From JACQXM01 sp964569425 (GTDB lineage Bacteria; Planctomycetota; Phycisphaerae; UBA1845): 6,625 bases of DNA. The position numbers and the translations under genes were made by a program. The notes beneath the pieces are model-generated. The model was not told the DNA's origin and made no database searches. It saw nothing but the letters and a program-made list of their open reading frames with translations. This document shows positions 1 through 6,325 of the stretch, piece by piece (position 1 is the stretch's first letter; each line of letters begins with the position of its first letter). The stretch covers positions 1 through 6,625 of the forward strand of contig CAZMVD010000177.1 in assembly GCA_964569425.1 (NCBI GenBank). The letters are read 5' to 3'.

Positions 1-418
1 CTTCATCTTCGATCGCATCGCGGACAGGGAGAAAGGCCGACGGCCGCGGGTCGGTGTCATAGAACGCCTGCATGACTTCGGGCGTGGGCAGAATCCCGCG
101 TGCCAGCCCGATCTGCTGCGGGTCCGCCTTCCCCACTGCCCACGTGGTCGGCGTTAACTGTCCGTGATCATCAAGCGTTGCATAGACATAACGGCCCTGG
201 TCGACCACCACGGTGAAACCGTCGAGGTCCTCGTGCCAATGAAACCACTCGTCGCCGCGAATGTTCAACGTGATTGCGGTGCCATCGGGCTGGGTGAGTT
301 CCACGGGATGCGGGCTCGCCGGAATGGCCAGGCAACGATTGGTGCCGCCATTGAATGCCAACAGCAAAACAACGACGCAGCCAAGGAGTTCAGGGCACGA
401 CAAGCGGCGTTCAGGCAT
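1..418 (-). CDS. Secreted M6-family metalloprotease, N-terminal part (runs off left edge)
   Basis: A 139-codon reading frame starts at ATG 418 and stays open to the left edge, so only the N-terminus is visible. Residues 1-31 form a classical signal peptide: an Arg-Arg pair at 4-5, then a hydrophobic core around VVVLLL at 15-20, and likely cleavage near Ala31. The mature part has the pro-region signature of secreted M6-family metalloprotease-domain proteins: TQPDGT at 42-47, a GDEWFHW block at 55-61, then a DGFTVV segment and a YVYA strand. It continues with a VGKADP motif and an ARGILP motif before the edge. In this family the zinc site (HExxH) lies further downstream, so catalytic competence cannot be judged here. 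The product is expected to be exported and to degrade extracellular protein. A GGAG sequence 7 nt upstream supports the start, and a promoter-like pair lies about 120 nt upstream. The family call is recognition from memory and is strong; the substrate is unknown. Confidence 0.85.
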   Translation of the reverse strand, partial: MPERRLSCPELLGCVVVLLLAFNGGTNRCLAIPASPHPVELTQPDGTAITLNIRGDEWFHWHEDLDGFTVVVDQGRYVYATLDDHGQLTPTTWAVGKADPQQIGLARGILPTPEVMQAFYDTDPRPSAFLPVRDAIEDE

Positions 419-425
419 CACGGCA

Positions 426-439
426 CTCCGGAAATCCGG
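426..439 (-). promoter_or_regulatory. Ribosome binding site of the M6 protease gene, within a small palindrome
   Basis: On the minus strand GGAG (426-429) sits 7 nt before the ATG at 418 and decides the start. It overlaps CCGGATTTCCGG (428-439), whose CCGG arms can pair around an ATTT loop. The hairpin is only 4 bp, but it could partly occlude the site. A second inverted repeat with 6-bp GCGGGC/GCCCGC arms lies slightly upstream at 447-467. Any regulatory role is inference. Confidence 0.35.
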
Positions 440-544
440 TCACAGAGCGGGCTTGCGCATTGCCCGCCGGGGCCCGCGGAAGAAAACGATCGGCCCCGTC
501 GCAGAAAATGGGAAGCTCTCGGCGTCAGGTCGACCACAATCTGC

Positions 545-574
545 ACTGTAGCAAATTCAGAGACCAAGGGTCAA
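545..574 (-). promoter_or_regulatory. Sigma70-like promoter for the M6 protease gene
   Basis: On the minus strand TTGACC (569-574, 5 of 6 consensus) is followed after 18 nt by TACAGT (545-550, 4 of 6). An AT-rich stretch lies directly upstream of the -35 box (575-585), resembling an UP element. Transcription would start near 538 and give a leader of about 120 nt before the ATG at 418. This is a consensus match only. Confidence 0.4.
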
Positions 575-727
575 TAACAATTATCGCCCGGATTGCCTGA
601 CCGTTGGGCACGCAGCCACGACGCTGCTTATCGGCCCTTTACGCGTTATTTGACTTGCCTGAGGGACCCGGAAAAGATGGGTCAGAAGCACTCGCCGTCA
701 TCGGCCGTCGGGATGATCAGGCGAACC

Positions 728-734
728 GGAGGGG
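728..734 (+). promoter_or_regulatory. Strong Shine-Dalgarno of the 28-aa ORF
   Basis: GGAGGGG lies 6 nt before ATG 741. It is the best-spaced G-rich ribosome binding site in the window and the main argument that the short ORF is translated. Confidence 0.4.
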
Positions 735-740
735 ATAGCG

Positions 741-827
741 ATGATACGCGCCGATCTTTATTGGTTTTTCCGCCGCAAACTGAAGATCGTCTTCCTGGCC
801 GCCGCCACTTACGCCGCGCTGTGCTGA
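741..827 (+). CDS. Candidate 28-aa single-pass small membrane protein
   Basis: A short ORF starts at ATG 741 and ends with TGA at 825-827. It is preceded by a strong ribosome binding site, GGAGGGG at 728-734, with a 6-nt gap to the ATG. The first in-frame upstream stop is at 714-716, so it cannot extend much. The N-terminus has two aromatic patches (YWFF at 7-10) and then a basic RRKLK cluster (11-15). A hydrophobic stretch IVFLAAATYAALC (16-28) runs to a C-terminal cysteine. Basic-then-hydrophobic order fits a tiny N-in membrane protein or a leader peptide, although the hydrophobic part is short for a full span. A TTGACT at 650-655 could be a -35 box, but the matching -10 is poor. No family is recognised. 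Strand is opposite to both neighbours, so it would be transcribed alone. Confidence 0.4.
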   Translation: MIRADLYWFFRRKLKIVFLAAATYAALC

Positions 828-930
828 CGACGAGGAATTCGCCCATCGGCCGCCGCACGTTTTGCCGCTGAGCCAGCCGATCCTCTCCCCCTGCCGCAAA
901 GGCAACCGATCCCTTCCAACGCGCGGTTTG

Positions 931-2139
931 TTACCCCGCTGCCGATCTTCGCTCCTGGAGCGCGGCCTGCGCAGCGGCCATCTCCGCACCCGACGGCGCG
1001 CGGCCGGTCTCCATCATGGTCGCAAAGCAGTCGAACAGATAGGTCGCATCGTGCGGACCCGGTCCCGCTTCCGGGTGATATTGCACGGCCAGCACGGCCA
1101 CGTCGCGCTGCACGAATCCTTCCAACGTGCGATCGTTGAGGTTTACGTGCGTGGTCATTCCGCCCGCCGACTCCAGCGAGGCGGTTTCCACGGCGAACCC
1201 ATGATTCTGCGAGGTGATCTCCACCCGTCCCGTGGTGGTATTGAGCACCGGCTGGTTCGCCCCGCGATGCCCGAATTTCAGCTTGAAGCTCTTCGCCCCC
1301 AGCGCCAGCGCGATGAGTTGATGCCCCAGGCAGATCCCGAACATCGGCGCCTTGCCCAGCAAACCGCGAATCAGCTCGACCGCATAGGTTACCGCTGCCG
1401 GATCGCCCGGCCCGTTGCTGACGAGCACGCCATCCGGCCTGAGTTCCCGCACACGTTCCGCGCTCCAGGTCGGCGGCACCACGTGCACGCGACAGCCGAT
1501 GTCCACCAGGTGCCGAAGGATATTGCGCTTCATGCCGCAGTCGATGGCCACCACGGTTCGCCCGGCCGCGCGACGCCGCGCCGGCACCAGCGATCCGTCG
1601 AGCCCTTCGTCCCACACAAACGGCGCGTGTGGCGCCACCAGGCGCACAAGGTCCGCGCCGACCATCGACGGCGCCCCGCGCGCCAGCGCGACGGCCTCCG
1701 CCGGATCGAGAGTTTCGGTGGTGATGACCGCGCGCATGGCCCCTTCTTCACGAATTCGGCGGGTCAGTGCGCGCGTGTCCACTCCCTGAATGCCTATCAC
1801 TCCATGCGCGCGCAGGTATTCTTCCAACGAGCGGTCGGCGCGCTGGTTGCTCACCCGCCGCGAGAGTTCTTTGACTACGAACCCCGCTACCTGCGGCCGG
1901 GCGGATTCCACGTCGGACCCGTTCACCCCGTAGTTGCCGATCTGCGGGTAGGTGAGGGTGACGATCTGCCCGCAATAGGATGGATCAGTGAGAATCTCCT
2001 GGTAGCCCGTCATGGCGGTGTTGAACACGACCTCTCCCACAGACGTGCCATCCGCGCCGATGGACTGTCCGAGAAAGGCCGCCCCATCTTCCAGGGCCAA
2101 CAGGCAGGTGCGTTCATCACTCGACCTTGTGTCGTTCAT
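931..2139 (-). CDS. carA: Carbamoyl-phosphate synthase small (glutamine amidotransferase) subunit
   Basis: This 402-aa protein hydrolyses glutamine and passes ammonia to the large subunit CarB, which makes carbamoyl phosphate for arginine and pyrimidine synthesis in the cytoplasm. The N-terminal CarA domain (about residues 12-140) begins with LLALEDG and has FNTAMTGYQEILTDPSY, a YPQIGNYG block and the GIQGVDTRALTRRIR motif. The class I glutaminase domain follows (about 195-380). It has VSNGPGDP at 240-247, the nucleophile Cys270 in GICLGHQ, FGHRGANQPV at 289-298, SQNHGF at 310-315 and catalytic His355/Glu357 in QYHPEAGPGPHD. Length and motif order are normal and the gene looks intact. ATG 2139 is chosen because it fits the family N-terminus; in-frame starts at 2151 (ATG) and 2226 (GTG) would add 4 or 29 unrelated residues. 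None of the three has a convincing Shine-Dalgarno. carB is not adjacent, so the two subunits are encoded apart here. Confidence 0.97.
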   Translation of the reverse strand: MNDTRSSDERTCLLALEDGAAFLGQSIGADGTSVGEVVFNTAMTGYQEILTDPSYCGQIVTLTYPQIGNYGVNGSDVESARPQVAGFVVKELSRRVSNQRADRSLEEYLRAHGVIGIQGVDTRALTRRIREEGAMRAVITTETLDPAEAVALARGAPSMVGADLVRLVAPHAPFVWDEGLDGSLVPARRRAAGRTVVAIDCGMKRNILRHLVDIGCRVHVVPPTWSAERVRELRPDGVLVSNGPGDPAAVTYAVELIRGLLGKAPMFGICLGHQLIALALGAKSFKLKFGHRGANQPVLNTTTGRVEITSQNHGFAVETASLESAGGMTTHVNLNDRTLEGFVQRDVAVLAVQYHPEAGPGPHDATYLFDCFATMMETGRAPSGAEMAAAQAALQERRSAAG

Positions 2140-2268
2140 GGCCGGGAGCATATCGAGAGCGCGTCGGGGCGTCCACGAAGGCTTCTTCCGGCTGGAATGC
2201 GACGTGATCCGCCGGCAAGAGCGCACGCAAGGGAGGTGTCACGCGCTCCGGACACACTGAGGTCCAAA

Positions 2269-2297
2269 GTCATAGGCTTTTCAACGCCGAGGCCCAA
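2269..2297 (-). promoter_or_regulatory. Weak promoter candidate for carA
   Basis: On the minus strand TTGGGC (2292-2297, 3 of 6) is followed after 17 nt by TATGAC (2269-2274, 4 of 6). This would place the transcription start near 2262 and leave a leader of about 120 nt. The spacing is ideal but the boxes are weak, so chance is a real alternative. Confidence 0.2.
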
Positions 2298-2308
2298 GGC
2301 TACCTTGG
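2294..2308. repeat. Perfect 6-bp inverted repeat in the divergent carA/carboxypeptidase spacer
   Basis: CCAAGG (2294-2299) and CCTTGG (2303-2308) are separated by CTA. The dyad lies 31 bp before the carboxypeptidase start and overlaps the proposed carA -35 box. It could be an operator or an RNA hairpin in the peptidase leader. Function is not shown. Confidence 0.25.
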
Positions 2309-2338
2309 CCAGGAACGACTTTATCCCGGAGCTTTCGC

Positions 2339-4156
2339 ATGATGAGCAGCATGATCTCCCTGTCGGTTGTCGTCGCCCTGGTCTCGGCCGACCTGCCTTC
2401 GCCCTCGCGAGACGTTCCGGCCGAGTGGATCACATTGGCTGAGGAGTCGGACTACCGGCAGACACCGCGGTACGACGAGACGATCGCCTTTTGCAAACGG
2501 CTGGCGAACGAGTCCGACTGGATCGAGTTTGCCACCTTCGGCACCACGCCCCTGGGGCGCGAAATGGGGCTGGTCATCGCGGCCAAGGGCGGCGAGTTTA
2601 CACCGGAAAAGGCGGCCGAATCGCGCAAGCCCGTCGTGCTGGTTCAAAACGGCATACACGCGGGCGAGTGCGATGGCAAAGACGCCTCGCTGATGCTGCT
2701 CCGCGATATCGCCATCACCAGGACGCGCGAGAAGCTGCTCGACAATGCCATTCTGCTGGTGATCCCCGTTTTCAACGTCGACGGCCACGAGCGCTTCGGC
2801 CCCTACAACCGCATCAACCAGAACGGTCCGGAACAGATGGGCTGGCGCTCGACGTCGCGGAATCTCAACCTGAACCGCGATTACATGAAGGCTGACGCTG
2901 CGGAGATGCGGGCCTGGCTCGAGCTTTGGAACACGTGGCGGCCCGACATGCACATCGACACGCACACCACCAACGGCGGCGACTGGCAGTACGATATCAT
3001 GCCCGCCTGGGACGTTTCTCCGATGGCGGCCGAGCCGGTGGCGCGCTGGATCAGGGAAGTGATGGAGCCGCACGTGCTGAAAGGTCTGGAAGCGGATGGC
3101 CACGTGGCCCTTCAGTACTTTGACCTGATCGACCGGCGCGATCCGACCAGGGGAATCGAGTCCGGCGCGTTTTCGCCGCGTTTCGCCACCGGCTACGTCT
3201 CGCTGCGCAACCGTCCGTCGATCCTGGTCGAGACGCACATGCTCAAGCCCAATCGCACGCGGGTGTTCGCGCAGTACAGCCTGCTGCGGCACGTTTTGGA
3301 ATTGGTGAACGCGGAGGGCGAGAAGCTGAAGAGAATCAACGAAGCTGCGGACTCCGAGACGCTGCTCCTCAGTCGCCGTGGCTACCCGAGCTTTCCGCTG
3401 GCCGTGGAAAACACGGACGCGACCACGCCGGTGAAGTTCAGGGGCTTCAAGCATACACTGGAGCCCAGCGAGATATCGGGCGTCGAGCGCATCATCTATG
3501 ATCCGTCGACGCCCATGGAGATCGAAATCCCCTGGCGCCAACAGCTTGCGGCCACCATCACCGTTGACGTGCCGACCGGCTATGTCATTCCACCGCAATG
3601 GACAGAGGTGATTGAACTGGTCAAGGCCCACGGACTGAACGTTTCGATTCTGGGGGGCGAAGCGGAGCTGCCCGTCGAAAGTTACCGGCTTCGGCATGCG
3701 AAGTTCGCCGAGCGGCCCTTCGAAGGCCGGATCCGCGTCAGCTTCGACATCGAACGATTCAGCGAGACGCGCCAGTACCCGGCGGGCACCGTGGTGGTCA
3801 CCCTCGATCAGCACGCCGCGCGCGTCGCGATGCACTTGCTCGAGCCGGCGGCTCCCGATTCGCTGGTGCAGTGGGGTTTCTTCAACGCCATTTTCGAGCA
3901 GAAGGAGTACGCCGAGGGGTACATTCTCGAGAAGCTTGCCCGAGAGATGCTCGCGTCCGATCCGGCGCTGAGAAAGGAGTTCGAGGCCAGGGTGGCGGAA
4001 GACAAGGAGTTCGCGGGCGACCCACGGGCACGATTGTATTTCTTTTACATGCGCTCGCCCTATTGGGACGAGTCGGTGGGACGGTATCCGGTCGCAAGGT
4101 TCATCGATCGCCAGGGTTCGCGCGAGGCTGTCGAGCCGGACGTGACGGGGAAATGA
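2339..4156 (+). CDS. Secreted M14-family zinc carboxypeptidase-like protein
   Basis: A 605-aa protein with an N-terminal hydrophobic segment (about residues 5-17, likely cleavage after VSA) that fits export, although basic residues before it are absent. The catalytic domain (about 38-325) has the M14 metallopeptidase landmarks. The first zinc pair is His107 and Glu110 in NGIHAGE. A substrate-binding NLNRDY motif is at 177-182. The third zinc ligand is His209 in HIDTHTTNG, and the general-base glutamate is probably Glu298 in SILVETHML. Residues beyond about 330 form a long C-terminal region with no domain I recognise; it is predicted by eye to be beta-rich and then helical. M14 enzymes remove C-terminal residues or cleave related amide bonds using one zinc; the substrate here is unknown (peptide or cell-wall peptide). 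CCGGAG ending 7 nt before ATG 2339 supports this start; the adjacent ATG at 2342 is possible. The gene diverges from carA with a 199-bp spacer and appears monocistronic. All key residues are present, so it is probably active. Confidence 0.9.
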   Translation: MMSSMISLSVVVALVSADLPSPSRDVPAEWITLAEESDYRQTPRYDETIAFCKRLANESDWIEFATFGTTPLGREMGLVIAAKGGEFTPEKAAESRKPVVLVQNGIHAGECDGKDASLMLLRDIAITRTREKLLDNAILLVIPVFNVDGHERFGPYNRINQNGPEQMGWRSTSRNLNLNRDYMKADAAEMRAWLELWNTWRPDMHIDTHTTNGGDWQYDIMPAWDVSPMAAEPVARWIREVMEPHVLKGLEADGHVALQYFDLIDRRDPTRGIESGAFSPRFATGYVSLRNRPSILVETHMLKPNRTRVFAQYSLLRHVLELVNAEGEKLKRINEAADSETLLLSRRGYPSFPLAVENTDATTPVKFRGFKHTLEPSEISGVERIIYDPSTPMEIEIPWRQQLAATITVDVPTGYVIPPQWTEVIELVKAHGLNVSILGGEAELPVESYRLRHAKFAERPFEGRIRVSFDIERFSETRQYPAGTVVVTLDQHAARVAMHLLEPAAPDSLVQWGFFNAIFEQKEYAEGYILEKLAREMLASDPALRKEFEARVAEDKEFAGDPRARLYFFYMRSPYWDESVGRYPVARFIDRQGSREAVEPDVTGK

Positions 4157-4463
4157 AGGCGCCCCTGCGTGTGGGACTACTTGTTGGTCCATCGCCTGGC
4201 GGCCTGGAAGACCCACGTTGAGGGCACCACGTCGTCAATCCCTGACCGGGGGGGTTTGACCGCATGGGAATTCCCGTTTCTCGTACGCGAGAACACGCGC
4301 GAGGTCGCGGTGTCAGTCCGCCGGCATCCGCGGAGAAAGAGCGGAACAACCGCGCGGACAGAAACTGACAGCTCGGTAAGTTGATTTCGATTCGATTGTG
4401 TGTGAAAGCGGCCTTCCCCGGAGCGCATGAGGGAAACGAGAATCCGGTTCGTGTCGCTGGAGT
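4157..4463. other. Convergent spacer with small palindromes
   Basis: This 307-bp stretch lies between the 3' end of the carboxypeptidase gene and the minus-strand Cys-rich ORF. It includes the perfect palindrome GGGAATTCCC (4266-4275) and, right after it, a 6-bp stem TTCTCG/CGAGAA (4278-4293) closing a TACG loop. The stem has no following T-run on either strand, so it is not a standard intrinsic terminator, though it could block or stabilise transcript ends. Frames across this area lack ribosome binding sites and resemble no protein I know. Confidence 0.45.
4278..4293. other. Hairpin between convergent genes
   Basis: TTCTCG and CGAGAA pair perfectly around TACG, and one more G-C pair can form if a T is bulged. 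Its position in a convergent spacer suggests an RNA 3'-end structure, but poly-T is missing on both sides. Confidence 0.3.
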
Positions 4464-4658
4464 TCACGCAGCCCGGGGCGCGGGGTCGCCGCAATCGGGA
4501 TCGCACGGATCGTCGTTATCGCAGCAGGGATCGGGGTTTGGCGCGTGCGAACAGCCGCCGGGCGTGCAGGTGTCGATCGTGCACGGCTTGCCGTCGTCGC
4601 AGTTTCGGCAGTCGCACGGATCGTCGCAGCAGGCCGGGTCGCACGAACACGGGTCCAC
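4464..4658 (-). CDS. Short Cys/Asp-rich ORF, possibly a gene remnant
   Basis: From GTG 4658 this frame encodes 64 residues, of which 14 are Cys and 15 are Asp. The frame is open back to a TAG at 4692-4694, adding two more cysteines, but there is no ATG and no good ribosome binding site. The core CDDGKPCTIDTC followed by PGGC matches the disulfide-rich CDDGxPCTxDTC type seen in extracellular proteins of Planctomycetes and Myxococcota. The flanks carry degenerate CCDDPCD and CCDNDDPCD copies. There is no signal peptide in this frame, which is odd for a disulfide-rich protein. It follows the HEAT-like gene by 55 bp on the same strand. It may be a small secreted or metal-binding protein whose true start is missed, or the leftover of a larger extracellular protein broken by a frameshift. 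The composition is too specific to be a random frame, but I cannot tell these options apart. Confidence 0.4.
   Translation of the reverse strand: MDPCSCDPACCDDPCDCRNCDDGKPCTIDTCTPGGCSHAPNPDPCCDNDDPCDPDCGDPAPRAA
4501..4633. repeat. Imperfect direct repeat inside the Cys-rich ORF
   Basis: TCGCACGGATCGTCG occurs exactly at 4501-4515 and 4612-4626. In both copies it is followed by CAGCAGG (4522-4528 and 4627-4633). The first copy has a 6-bp insertion (TTATCG) between the two parts. The difference keeps the reading frame and corresponds to CCDNDDPCD versus CCDDPCD on the minus strand. This points to internal duplication of a Cys-Asp module under frame constraint. Confidence 0.6.
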
Positions 4659-4713
4659 GCAGCACGCCGACCCCTGTCCCAGCGGCGAAGCCTACCGGAA
4701 CCACCAGCCAGCG

Positions 4714-5976
4714 CTAATCTTTCAACGACCGATCGGGCAATCGTGGTCGTGGGTCGCCCGGCTGGGCGCGTAGGCCCTGGATGTACATGCCGATGTGGAC
4801 GCGCGTAGCGTTGGGCAGATCGGCGCGTCCTTGCAACACTTCCTCGAGCATGGTGGCGTCCTCCAATCTGATTGCCCTATCCTCATCCCTCGCTGGCCCA
4901 TGCGCGTTATAAAGCGACAAAGCTGCCGCGGATAGCAATTCAACATCGTCAAACGTACTCAGTACTTCACGAAGTACCTGGCGAATCTCAGCAAGCGGGT
5001 ACCTGTGAAGCCACCGAAGGGCGTCCGCCTTCATCCCAGTAGAACCCCTACCAGCAAGAAATCGCCGTATGACACCAACATCGTCCAGATGGGGCAAGTT
5101 AGACAACTTTGCAACGACCTCCGATCGTCGCCGTTCCGGTTGCTTCTCATCGAGTATGAAGTCGTACAGGACCCGACGCGCGCGGTCGCTGCTATTCATT
5201 GAAAGTGCCCCAATCGCGTTCATAACCCACTTTCCATGATTACCGCTCAGCACATCCCAGGCGCCAATAATCGCGTCCACCGTTTCTTCTGTGTCTCGGT
5301 GAATCAACCCGCTTATGCATCGCGTCTTTGAAAACGCAATGTCACTAGCGTCCTGATGAAGAAGGACCTGTTCAATAATCGGTTGAACCAACGTATCAGG
5401 GTCGGCGCAGGCAAAGAACAATGCAATAAAGCGAAGCCGGACTTCAGGGCATTTCTCCCATATGGCTTTCCAAAGAGGTGTCTGCCTGACTGGGGTAAAG
5501 TAGGTTGTCTGCACCAACGTGTTGTAGGCATATTCCCTGTCCTTCTCCGGCGTAGCGGCCCACCTGCGGTCTTGCTGATCGCCCGGCGCTTTCCACATCT
5601 TCTCGAGAAGAAAGGCCACGTTGGCTTCTGAAGAATTGCTCAGCTTGCCGTAGCCCTCGACATGCCGGTAGTTGCTCGGGTGCTGATTGTCCAAGAACTC
5701 GTAGGCCGCCTTCTCTTTCATCCGTTGATTCAGGACGAAAGCTGCCAACCCCAACTCCCAGGACTTCTCTGAGGCCGCCGCCACGTCCCATGGCTCGGGA
5801 TGCTCCTTCAGCAGTTCGTTGCGCACCTGAACGTACGCCTCGCCCTCCGCCTCCACCATTCGCGCCAAAGCGACAAGTCCGTCACTTTCGGCCGCGCCCT
5901 TCAAGGCGTAAGCATTGCCCGCGCCCAGGCCCACCACGCATCCAAGTGCCATTAACCAGTGAATGTTCGTCTTCAT
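4714..5976 (-). CDS. Secreted alpha-helical HEAT-like protein of unknown function
   Basis: A 420-aa protein starting at ATG 5976, chosen because GGAG lies 8 nt upstream and because this start gives a clean signal peptide: Lys2, hydrophobic core WLMALGCVVGLGAG, likely cleavage after NAYA at residue 24. A longer frame to 6078 would add 34 residues that overlap the upstream gene and destroy the signal peptide. The mature protein is almost wholly alpha-helical. The N-terminal half (about 25-180) has long charged amphipathic helices. The second half (about 185-390) is a run of helix pairs ending in short loops, such as the segments with LRFIALFFACADP, WVMNAIGALSMNSSD and DALRWLHRYP. This is typical of HEAT/armadillo-type solenoids, which bind other proteins. 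No catalytic motif or lipobox is seen. The upstream deiminase remnant ends 25 bp before it and the Cys-rich ORF follows. The HEAT-like call rests on pattern only; no specific family is recognised. Confidence 0.7.
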   Translation of the reverse strand: MKTNIHWLMALGCVVGLGAGNAYALKGAAESDGLVALARMVEAEGEAYVQVRNELLKEHPEPWDVAAASEKSWELGLAAFVLNQRMKEKAAYEFLDNQHPSNYRHVEGYGKLSNSSEANVAFLLEKMWKAPGDQQDRRWAATPEKDREYAYNTLVQTTYFTPVRQTPLWKAIWEKCPEVRLRFIALFFACADPDTLVQPIIEQVLLHQDASDIAFSKTRCISGLIHRDTEETVDAIIGAWDVLSGNHGKWVMNAIGALSMNSSDRARRVLYDFILDEKQPERRRSEVVAKLSNLPHLDDVGVIRRFLAGRGSTGMKADALRWLHRYPLAEIRQVLREVLSTFDDVELLSAAALSLYNAHGPARDEDRAIRLEDATMLEEVLQGRADLPNATRVHIGMYIQGLRAQPGDPRPRLPDRSLKD

Positions 5977-5984
5977 CGCGGTTG

Positions 5985-5990
5985 CTCCAA
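5985..5990 (-). promoter_or_regulatory. Ribosome binding site fixing the HEAT-like gene start
   Basis: TTGGAG on the minus strand ends 8 nt before ATG 5976. It supports this start over the in-frame upstream ATGs at 5994 and 6078. Confidence 0.6.
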
Positions 5991-6001
5991 GCATTGGATC
6001 A

Positions 6002-6325
6002 TCACGGCCCAGTATCCCACCATTTCGGGCTTGCGCGTATCGCGCGCTGTTCGTTGGAGCTACAGTGCACTTCGCCAAACTGACGGTGGTACGTGTCCCA
6101 GTTGTCGATAAAGGTTACATTGGCGCTGCCCAGGGCCGACCGGACGGCATCCTCGAAGACATCCACACCGTTGACCCGCGGGCCGAACGGCTTGGGCAGC
6201 CAGAGCTGCCCGTCCCACACCTGCATGTTCACCATACCCGGCACATAGGCGAACATTGAGCGAGGCGCCGCGGGAGTGCCCAGATACAACGCCGGAACGG
6301 AATTCGCAATTCCTCCCGCACCCGT
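6002..6325 (-). pseudogene. C-terminal fragment of a protein-arginine deiminase (PAD) homologue
   Basis: The frame from just after a TAG at 6326-6328 to the TGA at 6002-6004 encodes about 107 residues matching the extreme C-terminus of eukaryote-type protein-arginine deiminases, which convert peptidyl-arginine to citrulline. Landmarks in order are VPALY, PGMVNMQV, LPKPFGPRVNG, FIDNWDTYH, GEVHCSSN and the terminal KWWDTGP. Vertebrate PADs have the counterparts PNMVNMLV, IPKPFGPVING, FFTYH, GEVHCGTN and KWWNMVP. The catalytic cysteine (Cys645 in human PAD4) is present with its codon at 6062-6064. The other catalytic residues (Asp, His and Asp at 350, 471 and 473 in PAD4) lie upstream in the family and are missing. 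Full-length PADs are several hundred residues. No ATG or ribosome binding site fits; TTG 6289 is the only near-start, and it lies inside the conserved domain. I infer a 5'-truncated, inactive remnant; an assembly error is an alternative. Confidence 0.75.

Larger units (their letters stand above)
419..930. other. Long spacer between the M6 protease gene and carA
   Basis: This 512-bp stretch separates the 3' end of carA from the start of the M6 protease gene. Both are on the minus strand, so they probably do not share a transcript. Apart from the M6 promoter, its leader structures and the 28-aa ORF at 741-827, I see nothing in it. The longer frames here are Arg/Pro-rich, lack ribosome binding sites and look like no known protein. 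No hairpin followed by a T-run was found downstream of carA, so a rho-independent terminator is not supported. Confidence 0.5.

Noticed and set aside
164..577. A 137-codon plus-strand frame at the left end
   Set aside because: It is antisense to the M6 protease N-terminus, whose signal peptide and family motifs are clear on the minus strand.
841..930. A terminator for carA
   Set aside because: No stable hairpin followed by a T-run is found on the minus strand; the short G/C stems here lack the poly-T tail.
862..2442. A 526-codon open frame antisense to carA
   Set aside because: Same cause: a shadow of carA in GC-rich DNA, with low-complexity Arg/His composition and no ribosome binding site.
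2321..4216. A 631-codon open frame antisense to the carboxypeptidase gene
   Set aside because: Its product is His/Arg-rich, matches no family, and mirrors the high-GC third-codon bias of the true gene, which has clear M14 catalytic motifs.
4418..4455. A stretch resembling group II intron domain V (ATGAGGGAAA at 4427-4436 followed by CCGGTTCG at 4444-4451)
   Set aside because: Only the two outer CCGGA/TCCGG arms pair; the internal helix and the bulge of domain V cannot form, and no intron-encoded reverse transcriptase or 5' intron end is visible.
4177..4506. A 109-codon minus-strand frame over the convergent spacer
   Set aside because: It has no ribosome binding site, overlaps the Cys-rich ORF in another frame, and looks like no known protein.
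5977..6078. N-terminal extension of the HEAT-like protein to ATG 6078
   Set aside because: It would overlap the deiminase fragment and bury the signal peptide; ATG 5976 has its own Shine-Dalgarno.
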